Assembly (NCBI GenBank): GCA_028673005.1 | Contig: CM054116.1 | Span: 25,955,840-26,019,839 of the forward strand | Source of the DNA: Tanypteryx hageni | Taxonomy: Eukaryota; Arthropoda; Insecta; Odonata; Petaluridae | Reading direction: 5' to 3' | Length of the DNA stretch: 64,000 nucleotides | Part shown: positions 35,155 to 45,142 of the stretch, in pieces | Layout of the letters: the number at the start of each line of letters is the position of its first letter | Numbering within the stretch: the stretch's first letter is position 1 | Translations under genes and position numbers: made by a program | Notes under the pieces: generated by a model | Told to the model about the DNA's origin: nothing | Seen by the model: the letters and a program-made list of their open reading frames with translations, nothing else | Database searches by the model: none

Positions 35155-35275
35155 CACTCTCTCCCTCCTCCCTTCTCTCCCCTCTCCTCCCTTCTCTCCC
35201 TCCTCCTCCCTCAATCTCTCCTACCCTCCATCTTCTCCTCCTACTCCTTCCCTCCTCCCCCTCTCTCCAAAGCAA
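35155..35275 (+). repeat. Polypyrimidine tract
   Basis: CTCCCTCCT-rich run. Confidence 0.8.
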
Positions 35276-35454
35276 TCGATATGGAGGAGAGAAGCCACGC
35301 CCTCTGCACCCCTCCAAAAAGTGTGTGTGTGCGTGGGAGTGAGGAGGAGGAGGAGGCGGGGAATAGGCGCGTGGAGGAGGGAGTGGGAGAGTACGCGTTG
35401 CCTTGGTAACTACGGATGCCTCCAACTCCTAACTCTCTCCTTCAATTCCAATAT

Positions 35455-35720
35455 CTCGGGAAAAGAGAGAGAGCGAGAACGTCGTGGGGGAGATGGGCGG
35501 GAGTGTGTGGGAAAGAGAGGTAAAGAGGAAGGGAGAGAGAGGATGGAGAGAGACAGAGAGGGGGGGGACAATTTAGAGAAATATAGGGAGAGGAAAATGG
35601 AGGTGGGTGAAAGAATGAGATGGAGGAAGGGAGGAGAGAGAGAGATACGAAAGAAGCCTAGGGAGGAAGGAGAGACAGACAGAGGAGAATGGAGTGACGG
35701 CAGAAGGTGAAGGGAGGGTG
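35455..35720 (+). repeat. Purine-rich tract
   Basis: GAGAGAG and GGGAGG units following a GTGTGTGTGCGTG run near 35321. Confidence 0.8.
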
Positions 35721-35833
35721 AGGTAGACTGTTATCTCCGCATCTCATTGTTTTCCACTAACGTTTGAATTTCGATGAACGCGCCATGGCAGCTTTATAGA
35801 TTGCTCGCGCTTCATTTTTTCGTCTGCACAAAA

Positions 35834-37158
35834 CAGTGTTTCCCAAAGCGTGAGCCGCGGCTCCTTAGGGGACCGGGAAGCTTTTTCCGGGAGGCCGCGG
35901 AAAAATCGGTCATATACAAAAATGCTAAAACCGAAAAGTATGTGTGAATACGATCAAACTCGCCGAAAACTAACATATGGCATGTCCTATGTTGAGTCTG
36001 TATATTATTTAAACTAGGCATTTTATGAACGATGGATAATTTAATTTTGAACTCGAATATTAGATAATATGCTCCATATTCAATTCAAGCGATATTTCTA
36101 CAATACGTACAAGTCATACAATTGCGACTGGAAATGAAATGCGCATTGATTGCGGAAAAGCATTTATTGTAGTGATATAATTGAATCGCGTTTATTACAA
36201 CTTTGATGTTAGTTCAGCAGACGCTGTGCTTTTGATATATTCAGTAAACATTTTTTATGCAGACAGTTTATTTCTATCAAAAATATAAAGATTTCAACAG
36301 ATAGTGCGGTATAACAAATCAAGACGTCTTCTTCGGACTAAAGGTAGAGTACATTTCACTATTTATCTCAAGCTAAACTTAAAAATGAAAATTTTCATAT
36401 TTAATTTGTTTGAAAAATCCACTTACATTGGTTTTCTACTGTGTTTCATAAAATAAAGCTGAGTAAACCCTTTGAGACTGGAGGATATCCAGAAATTTGA
36501 ATCTGTCCTTAGGTCCATTAGGCTACAAGAGGACTATCCTTTAATCACCAGCCTAATGCCGTTTGCGTCTACTTATTTATGTGAGATTGCATTTTCACAT
36601 TTATTGATAATAAAAAACAAGCAAGATCACTTCTCTCTAATTAGCATTTAGAAGCAAATCTTCGAATTTCGATCTCGAACATTATACCTGACATGGAAGT
36701 GTTATGTACGAACATGTCATCACATCCCTCTCATTAAATTGTCTTTTTGTTTCTCTTCTAAATGCCTGCTTTTTAAAAGTTATTCTATTCCATGTTTTAT
36801 TTTTGTTGGACTGTTTATTACATTGTAATTAATTTTAAGATCTAATAAAATGTCTTTAATAAAGTATAATTAGGAGGATCTTGTTTCAATCATTACAAAT
36901 TCCATGAATTACAATTGAATTAGTGGGAAAAATTTGCTGCAAATATTGGTCGTGTACAGCTAGTTAATATAAAGTGTTAAACAATAATCACATTAAATTT
37001 AAAATATACAATTAATTTGAATGTATAATTCGTTAGCACCAATAAGGTTCATAAGTTCATATTTGAAATTAATAAATTAGGCACTTTTATATGGGGGGCC
37101 ACGGACTGCTCTATGCAAATCAAGGTAGTCTCAGAAGGTGAGAGTTTGGTAACCACTG
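35834..37158. mobile_element. Decayed hAT transposon, about 1.3 kb
   Basis: Left end CAGTGTTTCCCAAAGCG and right end, read inward, CAGTGGTTACCAAACTC form the typical hAT terminal inverted repeat. GC-rich subterminal text (GAGCCGCGGCTCC on the left, GGGGGGCCACGG on the right) supports this. Flanks GCACAAAA and ACATAAGA agree at only five of eight positions, so the target duplication is eroded. It keeps a transposase remnant (36477-36650), so it is an internally deleted autonomous element and not a short MITE. Confidence 0.85.
36477..36650 (+). pseudogene. hAT transposase C-terminal dimerisation fragment
   Basis: A short in-frame stretch reads LEDIQKFESV, then DYPLITSLMPFASTYLCEIA, FSHLLIIKNKQ and a stop near 36648. 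The S-TYLCE--FS-L--IK-K pattern (TYLCE at 36571-36585) is the hallmark of the hAT C-terminal dimerisation domain in ZBED/Charlie-like transposases. The DDE part is not recognisable, so the gene is dead. Confidence 0.85.
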
Positions 37159-37329
37159 ACATAAGATAACCGCGCTCTCCGTGATTCGTTTTTTAGTTGA
37201 TAACCACTTCCAATTTAATGTCAAGTCTTTGCCAGCGATCTTAGGTTGAGGAGAGTGAATATTTAAGCATTGTTTAAGCAAACCAAGATGGAAAGGTATA
37301 CTCCACAAATGGCATACACAGAGATTTCA

Positions 37330-37990
37330 AAGGCGTTCTTAATGGGAAATACGTATGGAACGGTATCGAAAGATTAGGTGATCTCGAATTTTTATCCCTG
37401 AAACTATAGTCTCGGGGACTATCTTCTAGTAAATGTTGTTCTCTATCCGAATAATATTTTAATCTATACCTCGCAGATCATATAAGAGAATGGAAGAGAA
37501 ATAAATGAATTTTTAATTGTTGTTTGCTGAGAGAACCGTCTTAGCGATCTATGTAAATAAAATATGCGATGTTTTGCTAGGGATTTTCTCGAATTTTTAT
37601 CTCCGAAACTATAACTCGTAATTAAGTGGCAGACTTTATTGTAGTAAATGTTGTTCTCTCTCCGGATAACTTTTTAAATCTATACCTTACATATCATATA
37701 AGAGCTAGGGAGATAAAAGTTTGGTATATCATTGTTGCTTGGTGGATGCCATTTAACGAGATACGAGTAATATAAGTTTGTCGAAGTAATTATGTAAAGT
37801 GGAAGTTCTAACGGACAGATTCAGTTGAATATTACTATTGCGCGATAATTTTTAATAAATATCACTAATACTTAATTAAATTAAAATCCGTCCAGCGGTT
37901 TAGGAGATGAATGTTACGACGGACGGACGAACCAGACGTGTCCATAACGCGTTCCGCTTTTACGCTTCGCTGATAAAGAACGCCTAAAAA
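37330..37990 (+). repeat. Imperfect 200-bp tandem duplication with GACGGACGGACG tail
   Basis: TCGAATTTTTATC, GAAACTATA, TAGTAAATGTTGTTCTCT and CATATAAGAG occur in order at about 37383-37480 and again at about 37588-37695. Downstream is CGTCCAGCGGTTTAGGAG and then GACGGACGGACGA, a tail found in many arthropod dispersed repeats. Noncoding. Confidence 0.65.
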
Positions 37991-38329
37991 ACTAAGCATT
38001 GTAGAAAAATTACACACGTCCCAATGGCGTAATGAAAATGCCGCTTTTATGATAAAGTTGACGTTACTCCATCAGGACTTTTTAAAAATGGCCAGATTTG
38101 ATATTTTACCTAAAATTGGAAAAAATCAGAAATCACCGTCAAAATAGCAATGCCGAGAAAAATATTAAATGGAAGTTTCGTAAAAATGACTTCCTTGTTT
38201 AATAAGCTACTAGTAAAAAAGAATATTTTAATGCAGAGAATACTTTCGCAATTACGTTAGTTGCAGTAAAACCATTCTGATAACTTAAGCTGCATTTTGA
38301 CTTTTTAGACGCGTTTAGCTTCCAGTCTA

Positions 38330-38620
38330 AGCGTCTTTTAGCTTCCGTTTGTCCGTCCGTCCGTCCGCACGCATGTTTGTTCTCGATTTCTACAGAATGG
38401 ATTTCCATGAAATTTGGTATTGATGACTTATGGCCCAATCCAAAAACAAAATGGCATAAATGGTTCACGTAACAAAATCAGGGGTGCCACTTTACTGGAA
38501 ACAAAAGAAAACTTTCCCTCATATCTCGTAAATTATTAGCTACACCTAAAACGTTTTCAAACAAAATTTGTAGAACTAGTCAAGTACTATATTTCTTTTC
38601 TTATAACTTTTTATCGTAGG
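38330..38620. repeat. Dispersed-element fragment with (GTCC)n
   Basis: Contains TTTGTCCGTCCGTCCGTCCG followed by ATTTCCATGAAATTTGGTAT, a combination resembling the complement of the tail at 37890-37940. No coding capacity. Confidence 0.45.
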
Positions 38621-38673
38621 AATGGGCGTTATCAATAAAATCAAACAGACAAGTCGTAATTCGCTTTGATCTA

Positions 38674-39045
38674 ACAAGGAGAGGTTACAACCTTCGGGCC
38701 ACGGATTTTGGTGAAACGCGACAAGGCGATTCTACATAAAAAAATAAGGAGACCAGTGTTTAGGGGTTTTTGTGAATGGGCCCTTGGGTTCGAGAAATCT
38801 GCGTCGGAAGTATGCAAAAACATCGTAGGCAATTTAATCGGTTTCATTGTCTGATTGCTGGAGAGAAGTGGAATGGCCGAGGGGATAGCGTGCCTAGATT
38901 CTACGGCGTGGACGTGGGCTCGATTCCAATTGTTTTCGTTTTTTCCAAATTATCCACGCATTATTTGAAAATTAATATTCTCCAGTAAAAATACGCTGTA
39001 TTATTTTTATTTGGAGGTGATTAACGCAGAAACATATAATACTCA
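38674..39045 (+). repeat. tRNA-related repeat, left copy of inverted pair
   Basis: About 370 bp present in inverted orientation at 42385-42747. Shared blocks in order include CAAGGAGAGGTTAC, GGCCCTTGGGTTCGAGAAAT, an A-box-like TGGCCGAGGGGATAGCG, a B-box-like GGGCTCGATTCC (38916-38927), TTTTTATTTGGAGGT and AACGCAGAAACAT. This copy has extra bases between A and B boxes. It may be a SINE with an unusually long 5' part, or part of a larger element. Confidence 0.8.
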
Positions 39046-39300
39046 ATGAAGCCCAAGTCTAACAATGCAAAAATCCGATATGAACAATGCCGGCTACCCT
39101 AGCAACCTCCTTTTAGTAATGTCGAAAAACTGGAGAAAGTCAAAAATAAACTTAAAATATGAACAAACAGTAATTAAACAACAGAATCGGTGGTAAGAAT
39201 AAGAATCTTTATTTTTTTCTGCGTTAAATGGTATAAACCTCTAGTCAAATTCTCGATCGTAAGTTATTTTAAAATGTTAAAGAATAAAGGTCTACGCATC
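39046..39300. other. Spacer, no recognised feature
   Basis: AT-rich sequence between two tRNA-related repeats. Confidence 0.5.
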
Positions 39301-39309
39301 GTATTCTAG

Positions 39310-39540
39310 CCGATTACATGTTAATCAAATGCAGAAACGAAAACTGTCCTGGTATCGAACCCATGCCTTTTCGGGGGACGACTATCCACCTAAGACCTGT
39401 AGGAGTTTGCGCCGAATATTCAAGCGAGAGATTTGTCGAAATCGAATCTACCGTTCCCGGTTTATTCGGGTTCATGCCGGAAGGCTTCAGACGCAGGCAG
39501 GGAAGCAGTGTCACAGCGGTTATAATATATTAGATTATTG
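39310..39540 (-). repeat. tRNA-related SINE fragment
   Basis: On the minus strand GGTTCGATACC (complement of 39351-39361) is a near-perfect B box, preceded by AGGTGGATAGTCG. Upstream is GAAGCCTTCCGGCATGAACC. The opposed 66-71 aa frames in this interval are shadows of the repeat. Confidence 0.5.
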
Positions 39541-39592
39541 ATAATATTAGCCTTGCCTTGGCGGACAGCGAACGGAAGAAAAATAATGAATA

Positions 39593-42298
39593 GGGGAAAC
39601 CGGGGAAAGTTGACGACCTTAAGGAAAACTGATTTTTTCACCCATTTGAAATTATTTATGAAATCTTTCTTTTGTAGTAATTAAATACCGAAGTCATTAG
39701 CTTTTGTTTTTCATTATTAAAACTTCAGAATTTAAAGTAAAAAATATATTAATGAGAGATAATAATTAACTTCAAAATCGTCATCTTGCCCCAGGTATGG
39801 GGCAAGATGACTTTAGATCTGGGGCAAGTTGACGATATATCGTAGCGGTTAAAAAAATATATATATGGCTGTATTTTCAAGGATAAATAACATCATTTGA
39901 GTGAAACATTAACATTTTTAGGCAAATTAAAGGAAAGATCATACTGGTCTTAATCATAAAAGTAAAAATAATGCTAAACTACAAAAAAAACAAAAGTTTT
40001 AAAGAGGTATATTCATAACTTAAAACTTAACAGTAATCACAAAGAAATCTGCCGCCTTCGTAACTGGAATAGTCATCGTGCCACCATCGTTCACACGCTT
40101 CGTTTTTTATCCAATCTTCTTCGGGGGGATCAGTGTAAGGCTCTTTACAAGCTGGGCAGAGAATGTCTTTTTTAAGCGGTTCAGATTCAGTATAATTTAG
40201 TTTCTTCGCTGATTTTTTCGCCGCTCTATTGGCCTTCCTTTTTTCTTTTTCCTGGTTTTCCTTATTAATTCATTTTAATTTAAATTTCACAGAAGCAGTA
40301 ATCTTCTGTCGCTTTCGTGCTGCTCGTGTAGCTTTAGGCAGCGGCTCTAAGTCATAGACAGTCATATCAATTCCTTCGGGTCTGTTTGATGGACTTGGCT
40401 GTGTAGAGACTGCTCTGTGTGGTGTGCTAGAGAGATGAGGCTCCAGGTTATCGGATGTAGACAATGTGCTGGGAGGATCAACTGCAGGTTCTCTCTCGGT
40501 GGTTTCTGCTGGAGCGAAATCCTCATCTCCAAAAACTTGAGGATTGAAAGGTTCAATTCCGCGTGCTTGAAAACCTTTCACCGCATTACTCGCATTAGCT
40601 GCTTTTAAATAAGCTGTGCTGAAAAGCGTACCAATATTTGCCTCTGTAATCGCCTTTCCAGGACGCGTCACACTGAAGCTGTTACATGCATGACTACAAA
40701 ATGTTTTCAGCGGTCAAAAGAAGGAGACGTCCAGTGGTTGCAATATATCCGTTCTATGCGGAGAAAATCCCATCATTACGATGTGATTCTGCCTACAAAA
40801 GTTAACAGCCGATTACGTAATATGCTAAGCATGGTTATCAACAAGTAATAGAGCTGGTTCTTTGGCAGATGGCTTAACATGTTTGGCGAAATGCTCAAGA
40901 AAGGCCACAAAGAGATCAGCTAGTGACCACTGTCACTAGCATAGCCTACAGAACCAGGTGGTGCACCGTCCAGTAAGTCAGATCGCATTCTTTTGCGTGG
41001 ATAAATAAAAAGTGGAAGCAAATAATATCCAGCTGCATTCATGCAGCAAATGACGGTAATGTTCTTTCCTCTCTCTGCAAATACCACTTTAGCCACTCGT
41101 TTCGTGCATATTGATGAAATAACTTTTGGCAGTTTTGTAGGGACGGTTGAGAGACCAGATGCATCTGCGTTGTAAATGTTCCTAGCAGAGAATTTGTTTT
41201 TGATGAACATCTTTCAGAACAACAAAAACTCATCAACTTGCACCTTGTTGAAACCCATCATTCTACCAATCGATGTGTCTTCTGGTGATCTCATGCTGAA
41301 CTTGAATGTTTTCATGAATTTAGCCAGCCAGTCTTCCCCAGCCAATCCGGTTTCTTTATTGAAAGGGTGAGGTATGCCACGTCTCTCAGCGTACTCAAAA
41401 ACAAGTTTCTGCGCTGCTTTTTCGTCATTCCAAAGAGCCTGCGATTTATATCTGTCAAATATTGCCGTAGCTCTTCAAGTTGGTTTTCGTTGAAAACCTC
41501 TCTGAATCTTCCTCCATGAACAGACATCTCCAAAAGGAAACAATTTTTTTTATTATGAGTAAAAACTAATACAATAACTACTACTTAGTATAGTAAGAAA
41601 ACTTGTTACAATCTTACATCTTCAGCTTTTTTCAAACGGCGCCGCAGTGTTGCTTCTGGAACCGCATATTTGATGGCTGCTGCCAGACAAGTTACGCCTT
41701 GCTCTTTCACTGCAGAAATTGCCTCTCTCATCTTTTCTTTGTCCCATTTCCCTCTGTTTGACCGCTTCTTATAATTCCTTACCATCCTAACAAAAATATA
41801 TAATTTGTCAGAACACAGTGATCAAAAACTGTAAAACCTTAAATACGTATTTTTGGCGATATTACCCGCGAATTTTTGCGTGTAGCGTAACGAATTTCCA
41901 AATCTTTACAGAATATGTAATAATAATAATAATATGTAATAATAATAAAAAAAAAATTATTACGAACGAAGCAGCTTCTAGTTCTGACATAGCGAGGAAT
42001 GGAAGCCAATTTTATGTTTTAGGCATACAATAGTCACTGTTACATTGACCTACCTTACAGAAGTAAATCCTTATTACTGCCGGACAAAATATTACAATTT
42101 TAGCACTGAAAACGCAACGCTTGATAAAACACGTGGTTGTTTCCCAAATATTCACTCACTAATCACCTGTATTAATGCGCAGGCGCATGTTTCAATGTTA
42201 GAAGCCGTCATGCCGTCATGTACTCCCATCTATCGGCAACATTGAGAAATTAACAATTAGTCATCTTGCTCCGTTCTTCAACTTGCCCCGGTCTCCCC
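39593..42298 (-). mobile_element. Complete but inactive pogo/Tigger-like transposon
   Basis: A 2.7-kb element between TA dinucleotides (39591-39592 and 42299-42300), the target duplication of the Tc1/mariner/pogo superfamily. Terminal inverted repeats of about 26 bp start GGGGAAACCGGGG on the left and, read inward, GGGGAGACCGGGG on the right. Subterminal copies of GGGGCAAGTTGACGA and a perfect 12-bp hairpin (TCATCTTGCCCC, 39781-39810) lie near the left end, with a related TCATCTTGCTCC near the right end. It carries one transposase gene on the minus strand. Confidence 0.93.
40027..41785 (-). pseudogene. pogo/Tigger-like transposase with C-terminal zinc finger (broken)
   Basis: Read on the minus strand from ATG at 41785: MVRNYKKRSNRGKW and VPEATLRRRLKK form a Psq-type helix-turn-helix; GTAAGA...TTGGAG about 41527-41630 may be a small intron. 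Next come GGRFREVFNENQLEEL and LAGEDWLAKF (CENP-B-like region), then the DDE_1 catalytic core: NADASGLSTVPTKLPK (first Asp), AERGKNITVICCMNAAGYY, DGAPPGSVGYASDSG, LLLVDNHA (second Asp) and ILQPLDVSFF (third Asp), a DDD pattern typical of pogo. The tail holds FQARGIEPFNPQVF and ends with a CPACKEPY...ERWWHDDY...LCDYC zinc-finger stretch, stop at 40027-40029. Several frame changes and stops (near 41399, 41210, 40918, 40850 and 40270) prove inactivation. All three catalytic acidic residues are still visible. Confidence 0.93.
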
Positions 42299-42384
42299 TA
42301 TTGTGAATTTCCTTGATTATTTTGCATACGTTAACGTGAAAAAAACACGAAAGTTAACTTTGGAGTCATTAATTAAGAATTTAA

Positions 42385-42747
42385 ACTGCCCATTATTAAA
42401 TGTTTCTGCGTTCATTACCTCCAAATAAAAATTACACAGCGTATTTTTACAAGAGAATATTACCTTTCAAATAACGTTTGGATAATTGGAAAATAAATAA
42501 ACGAAAACATTTGGGATCGAACCCGGATCTACGCTATCCACTCAGCCATTTCCTTTCTTATCAGCATTTCGACAATGAAGCTTATTAAGTTGCATGCGAT
42601 GTTTTTGCATATTTTCGACGCTGATTTCTCGAACCCAAGGGCCCATTCACAAAAGCCCCGAGACACGGGTCTCCTTATTTTCGATGTAGAATCCCCTGGT
42701 CGCGTCACAACAAAATCCGAGACCCGAAGGTCGTAGCCTCTCCTTGT
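42385..42747 (-). repeat. tRNA-related repeat, right copy of inverted pair
   Basis: Inverted counterpart of 38674-39045. On the minus strand it shows AAATGGCTGAGTGGATAGCG (A-box-like) and GGGTTCGATCCC (B box, complement of 42513-42524), giving a cleaner tRNA-like head than the left copy. Shared ends are CAAGGAGAGG and AACGCAGAAACAT. The pogo element and a second SINE fragment lie between the copies. Confidence 0.8.
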
Positions 42748-42857
42748 AAGAAAAACTCATGGGGTGGTACGTAATTGTTGACAACAAAAACTATATTCGT
42801 TGTAATTCAAGTAAATAAGACCTGTTATAATTAGGAAAATACAATAAAATTAACAGA

Positions 42858-42955
42858 CGAGGCCAAGACCTCGTGAAATTCCATACTAAAGATATAATGT
42901 GACGATGTTAAAATTAAAAACAAAATAAAAATAACATCGTCACATTACATCTTTA
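42858..42955. repeat. Two nested hairpins
   Basis: CGAGG and CCTCG form a small hairpin at about 42859-42873. Next to it, TAAAGATATAATGTGACGAT plus GTTA (42887-42910) and its inverted copy (42932-42955) give a 24-bp stem with one mismatch around a 21-bp A-rich loop. Confidence 0.8.
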
Positions 42956-43069
42956 AGGAAATGCGCTTAATTTCCTTACGTGAACATGCAGCAATATTTA
43001 ATCGGAAGTAAATGGTTTATCTCCGACGAAGAAAAGAACGTAAACGTAAAAATTACAACTACTGAACTC

Positions 43070-44960
43070 AAGTGAGTTATGTTATGTTTAAAATAATTTT
43101 CGATTGTTTGATTAATTACAACTGGTTAGAAATAAATCGGCAAATAAAAATTTAATATTTCCCCAAGAATAATTTCTGATATATCGTTTTGCAGTATTTA
43201 GTCATACTAAAATTACGTAAATACGTTTATTAATGCACCAGAGAGAAGAAATTTATTAGAGTGAGAGACGTCATCGGGCCATGGTGCTTCGCCGTTCGTT
43301 CAAATTATATCGTTTAGTTTCAAATAATCCATCTCTTAAAACGCGACTATTTGTGATACAGTGTGCAATTTTCTCACTTGTTTTAATCTTTGCAGATGAA
43401 AACAATCTTCGTAGTAACTGATGTAAACAGAATTCTGTAAGTTAAAGGACATGGATTATTTGCGGAGAAGAAATAAACTTATACACGTTTATTTTAATTG
43501 CATTCTATATAATTTATAATATAATTTTCCATTAGTTGTTTAATTACAACTGATAAGAAAATGAATCGGTAAATCAAAAGTCTAATAGTAATTCTTTGGC
43601 ATCGTTTCTTATATGAGTTGTCGGTGTTGGCATACTGCAAGCGCTTCAAAAAGTCACCATACACCAAGATCTAAACTCGTAAGTAAACCAACGCGATCTC
43701 CCGGGCAACAGCACTTCAGTCACGTGGAGCCCATATAAACTCCATGAGTTCTCACAAAATATTTGTAATTTGACGCGAAAGTAAGGTAAATATCCGGCAT
43801 TTCCAAATTCTCTGGCAATCGGCTCATGTCTAAGTTTTTGTATATCAAGTTTCGTGACTCAGATCGCCCTGCATGAGCAATTAAAATAATTATCATTAAG
43901 ACGATACCAATATACTAAAATTATGGAAAAATTAGGATTTTTTTCTGTTAAGATTAGAGCATCATCATCCGTGCCTTTAGCATGTATTTGGATTTAAAAA
44001 ATCGCGAAATAGGTATTACGCCATTATATTTAACAATTGAAAAGTTTCTCGAAAAATTTCGAAACACAACATTAAAATACTTTTCAAGTTTTATTAAATT
44101 TCGTGTGTTAGTATAATGACGACATCATAAGTTTACGTCGTGGTTTAAAATCAATGGCATAATAATATATAAATAAAAGAATAATTTTCATTTCCCGCGA
44201 AATTAAGGCATCTATCCGGAATTACTAAATTTTCTGGCAATCGGCTCGCATCCAAGTTTTCGAATTTCAGGTTTCATGACTAAGATTACTCTTTTTAAAC
44301 AATAACTATAATCATCATGAAGACAATAGCCTATATGCTACACTAAAATGTTGTGTAAAAATTAGGATATTTTGTGTGTTAGGATTATTGCGCCATCATC
44401 CGTGCCTTTTAGTACGTATCCGGATAAAAAAATTAATTTAAAATTATCACGTCATCACATGTATGTCTTTGGCTGAAATCAAATAGATTATAATGCATTC
44501 TAAACATTAAATCAATGCTCTTAAAGTATAGACAATCAATTCCCATTGAAAGGCATTGGAGTCGTTTCTATGGTAGTTAATATTTTTAATTATTTAATAC
44601 CGAAAAACATTTCATAATTTTATAATTAAAGTCAAATATTTAAGCAAAACAGCATGTATTTGAATTTTGTCTTCAAGAAACATAAACTTCATTCTTTCAT
44701 TCACAATATGGTCATGTCTCGGCTTTGTATATTAATTATAAATAATTTTAAAAAGCACTTTTATATAGCTCTGCACCATTTTCAGTGCTTTCCTTATGGG
44801 TGTTTAAAATTGGACATTGAGCTCAAAAATAACCCTTTAATATCTTCATGACAAATATCAGCTCTGTAACACTTCTAAAAGAACCTATTTATAATGATAT
44901 CGTTTTGCAGTAGGTATATAGCCATTATACTAAAATTACATAACTTCGTTTATTAAAACA
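43070..44960 (+). repeat. Cluster of diverged tandem repeats
   Basis: Two long units share TCTGGCAATCGGCTC, then AAGACGATA/AAGACAATA, AAAAATTAGGAT and CATCATCCGTGCCTTT at 43785-44040 and 44205-44440, a period near 420 bp. A second pair, TTAATTACAACTG followed by AATCGG, occurs near 43115 and 43540. A third pair, ATCGTTTTGCAGTA then ATACTAAAATTAC, occurs near 43184 and 44900. The region looks like a repeatedly duplicated element. A TACTGCAAGCGCTTC segment at about 43635 links it to the tandem units at 15431-17196. Confidence 0.65.
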
Positions 44961-45074
44961 CCAATTTAGGAGAGGGAAGAATTTTTCCTAGAAAGAGAAT
45001 TATAATCGGGTCTTTGTTTCGCTTTTTATTGCCTTGAGTTCATTCGAATTTCGCACATCGTTTAATTTTAAACA

Positions 45075-45142
45075 CAGATGACCCTAGAATATCGCGGAAG
45101 TTACGTTCTAAGAATGTACCGCGATATCCAAAACTATAATCT
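45075..45142 (+). mobile_element. Fragment of the Tigger-like MITE family
   Basis: TATCGCGGAAGTTACGTTCT, then AGAATGTACCGCGATATCCA parallels the left end of the element at 51713-52474 (TATCCGCGGGGGTTACGTTC, then GAATATACCG). The right end was not found. Confidence 0.55.
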
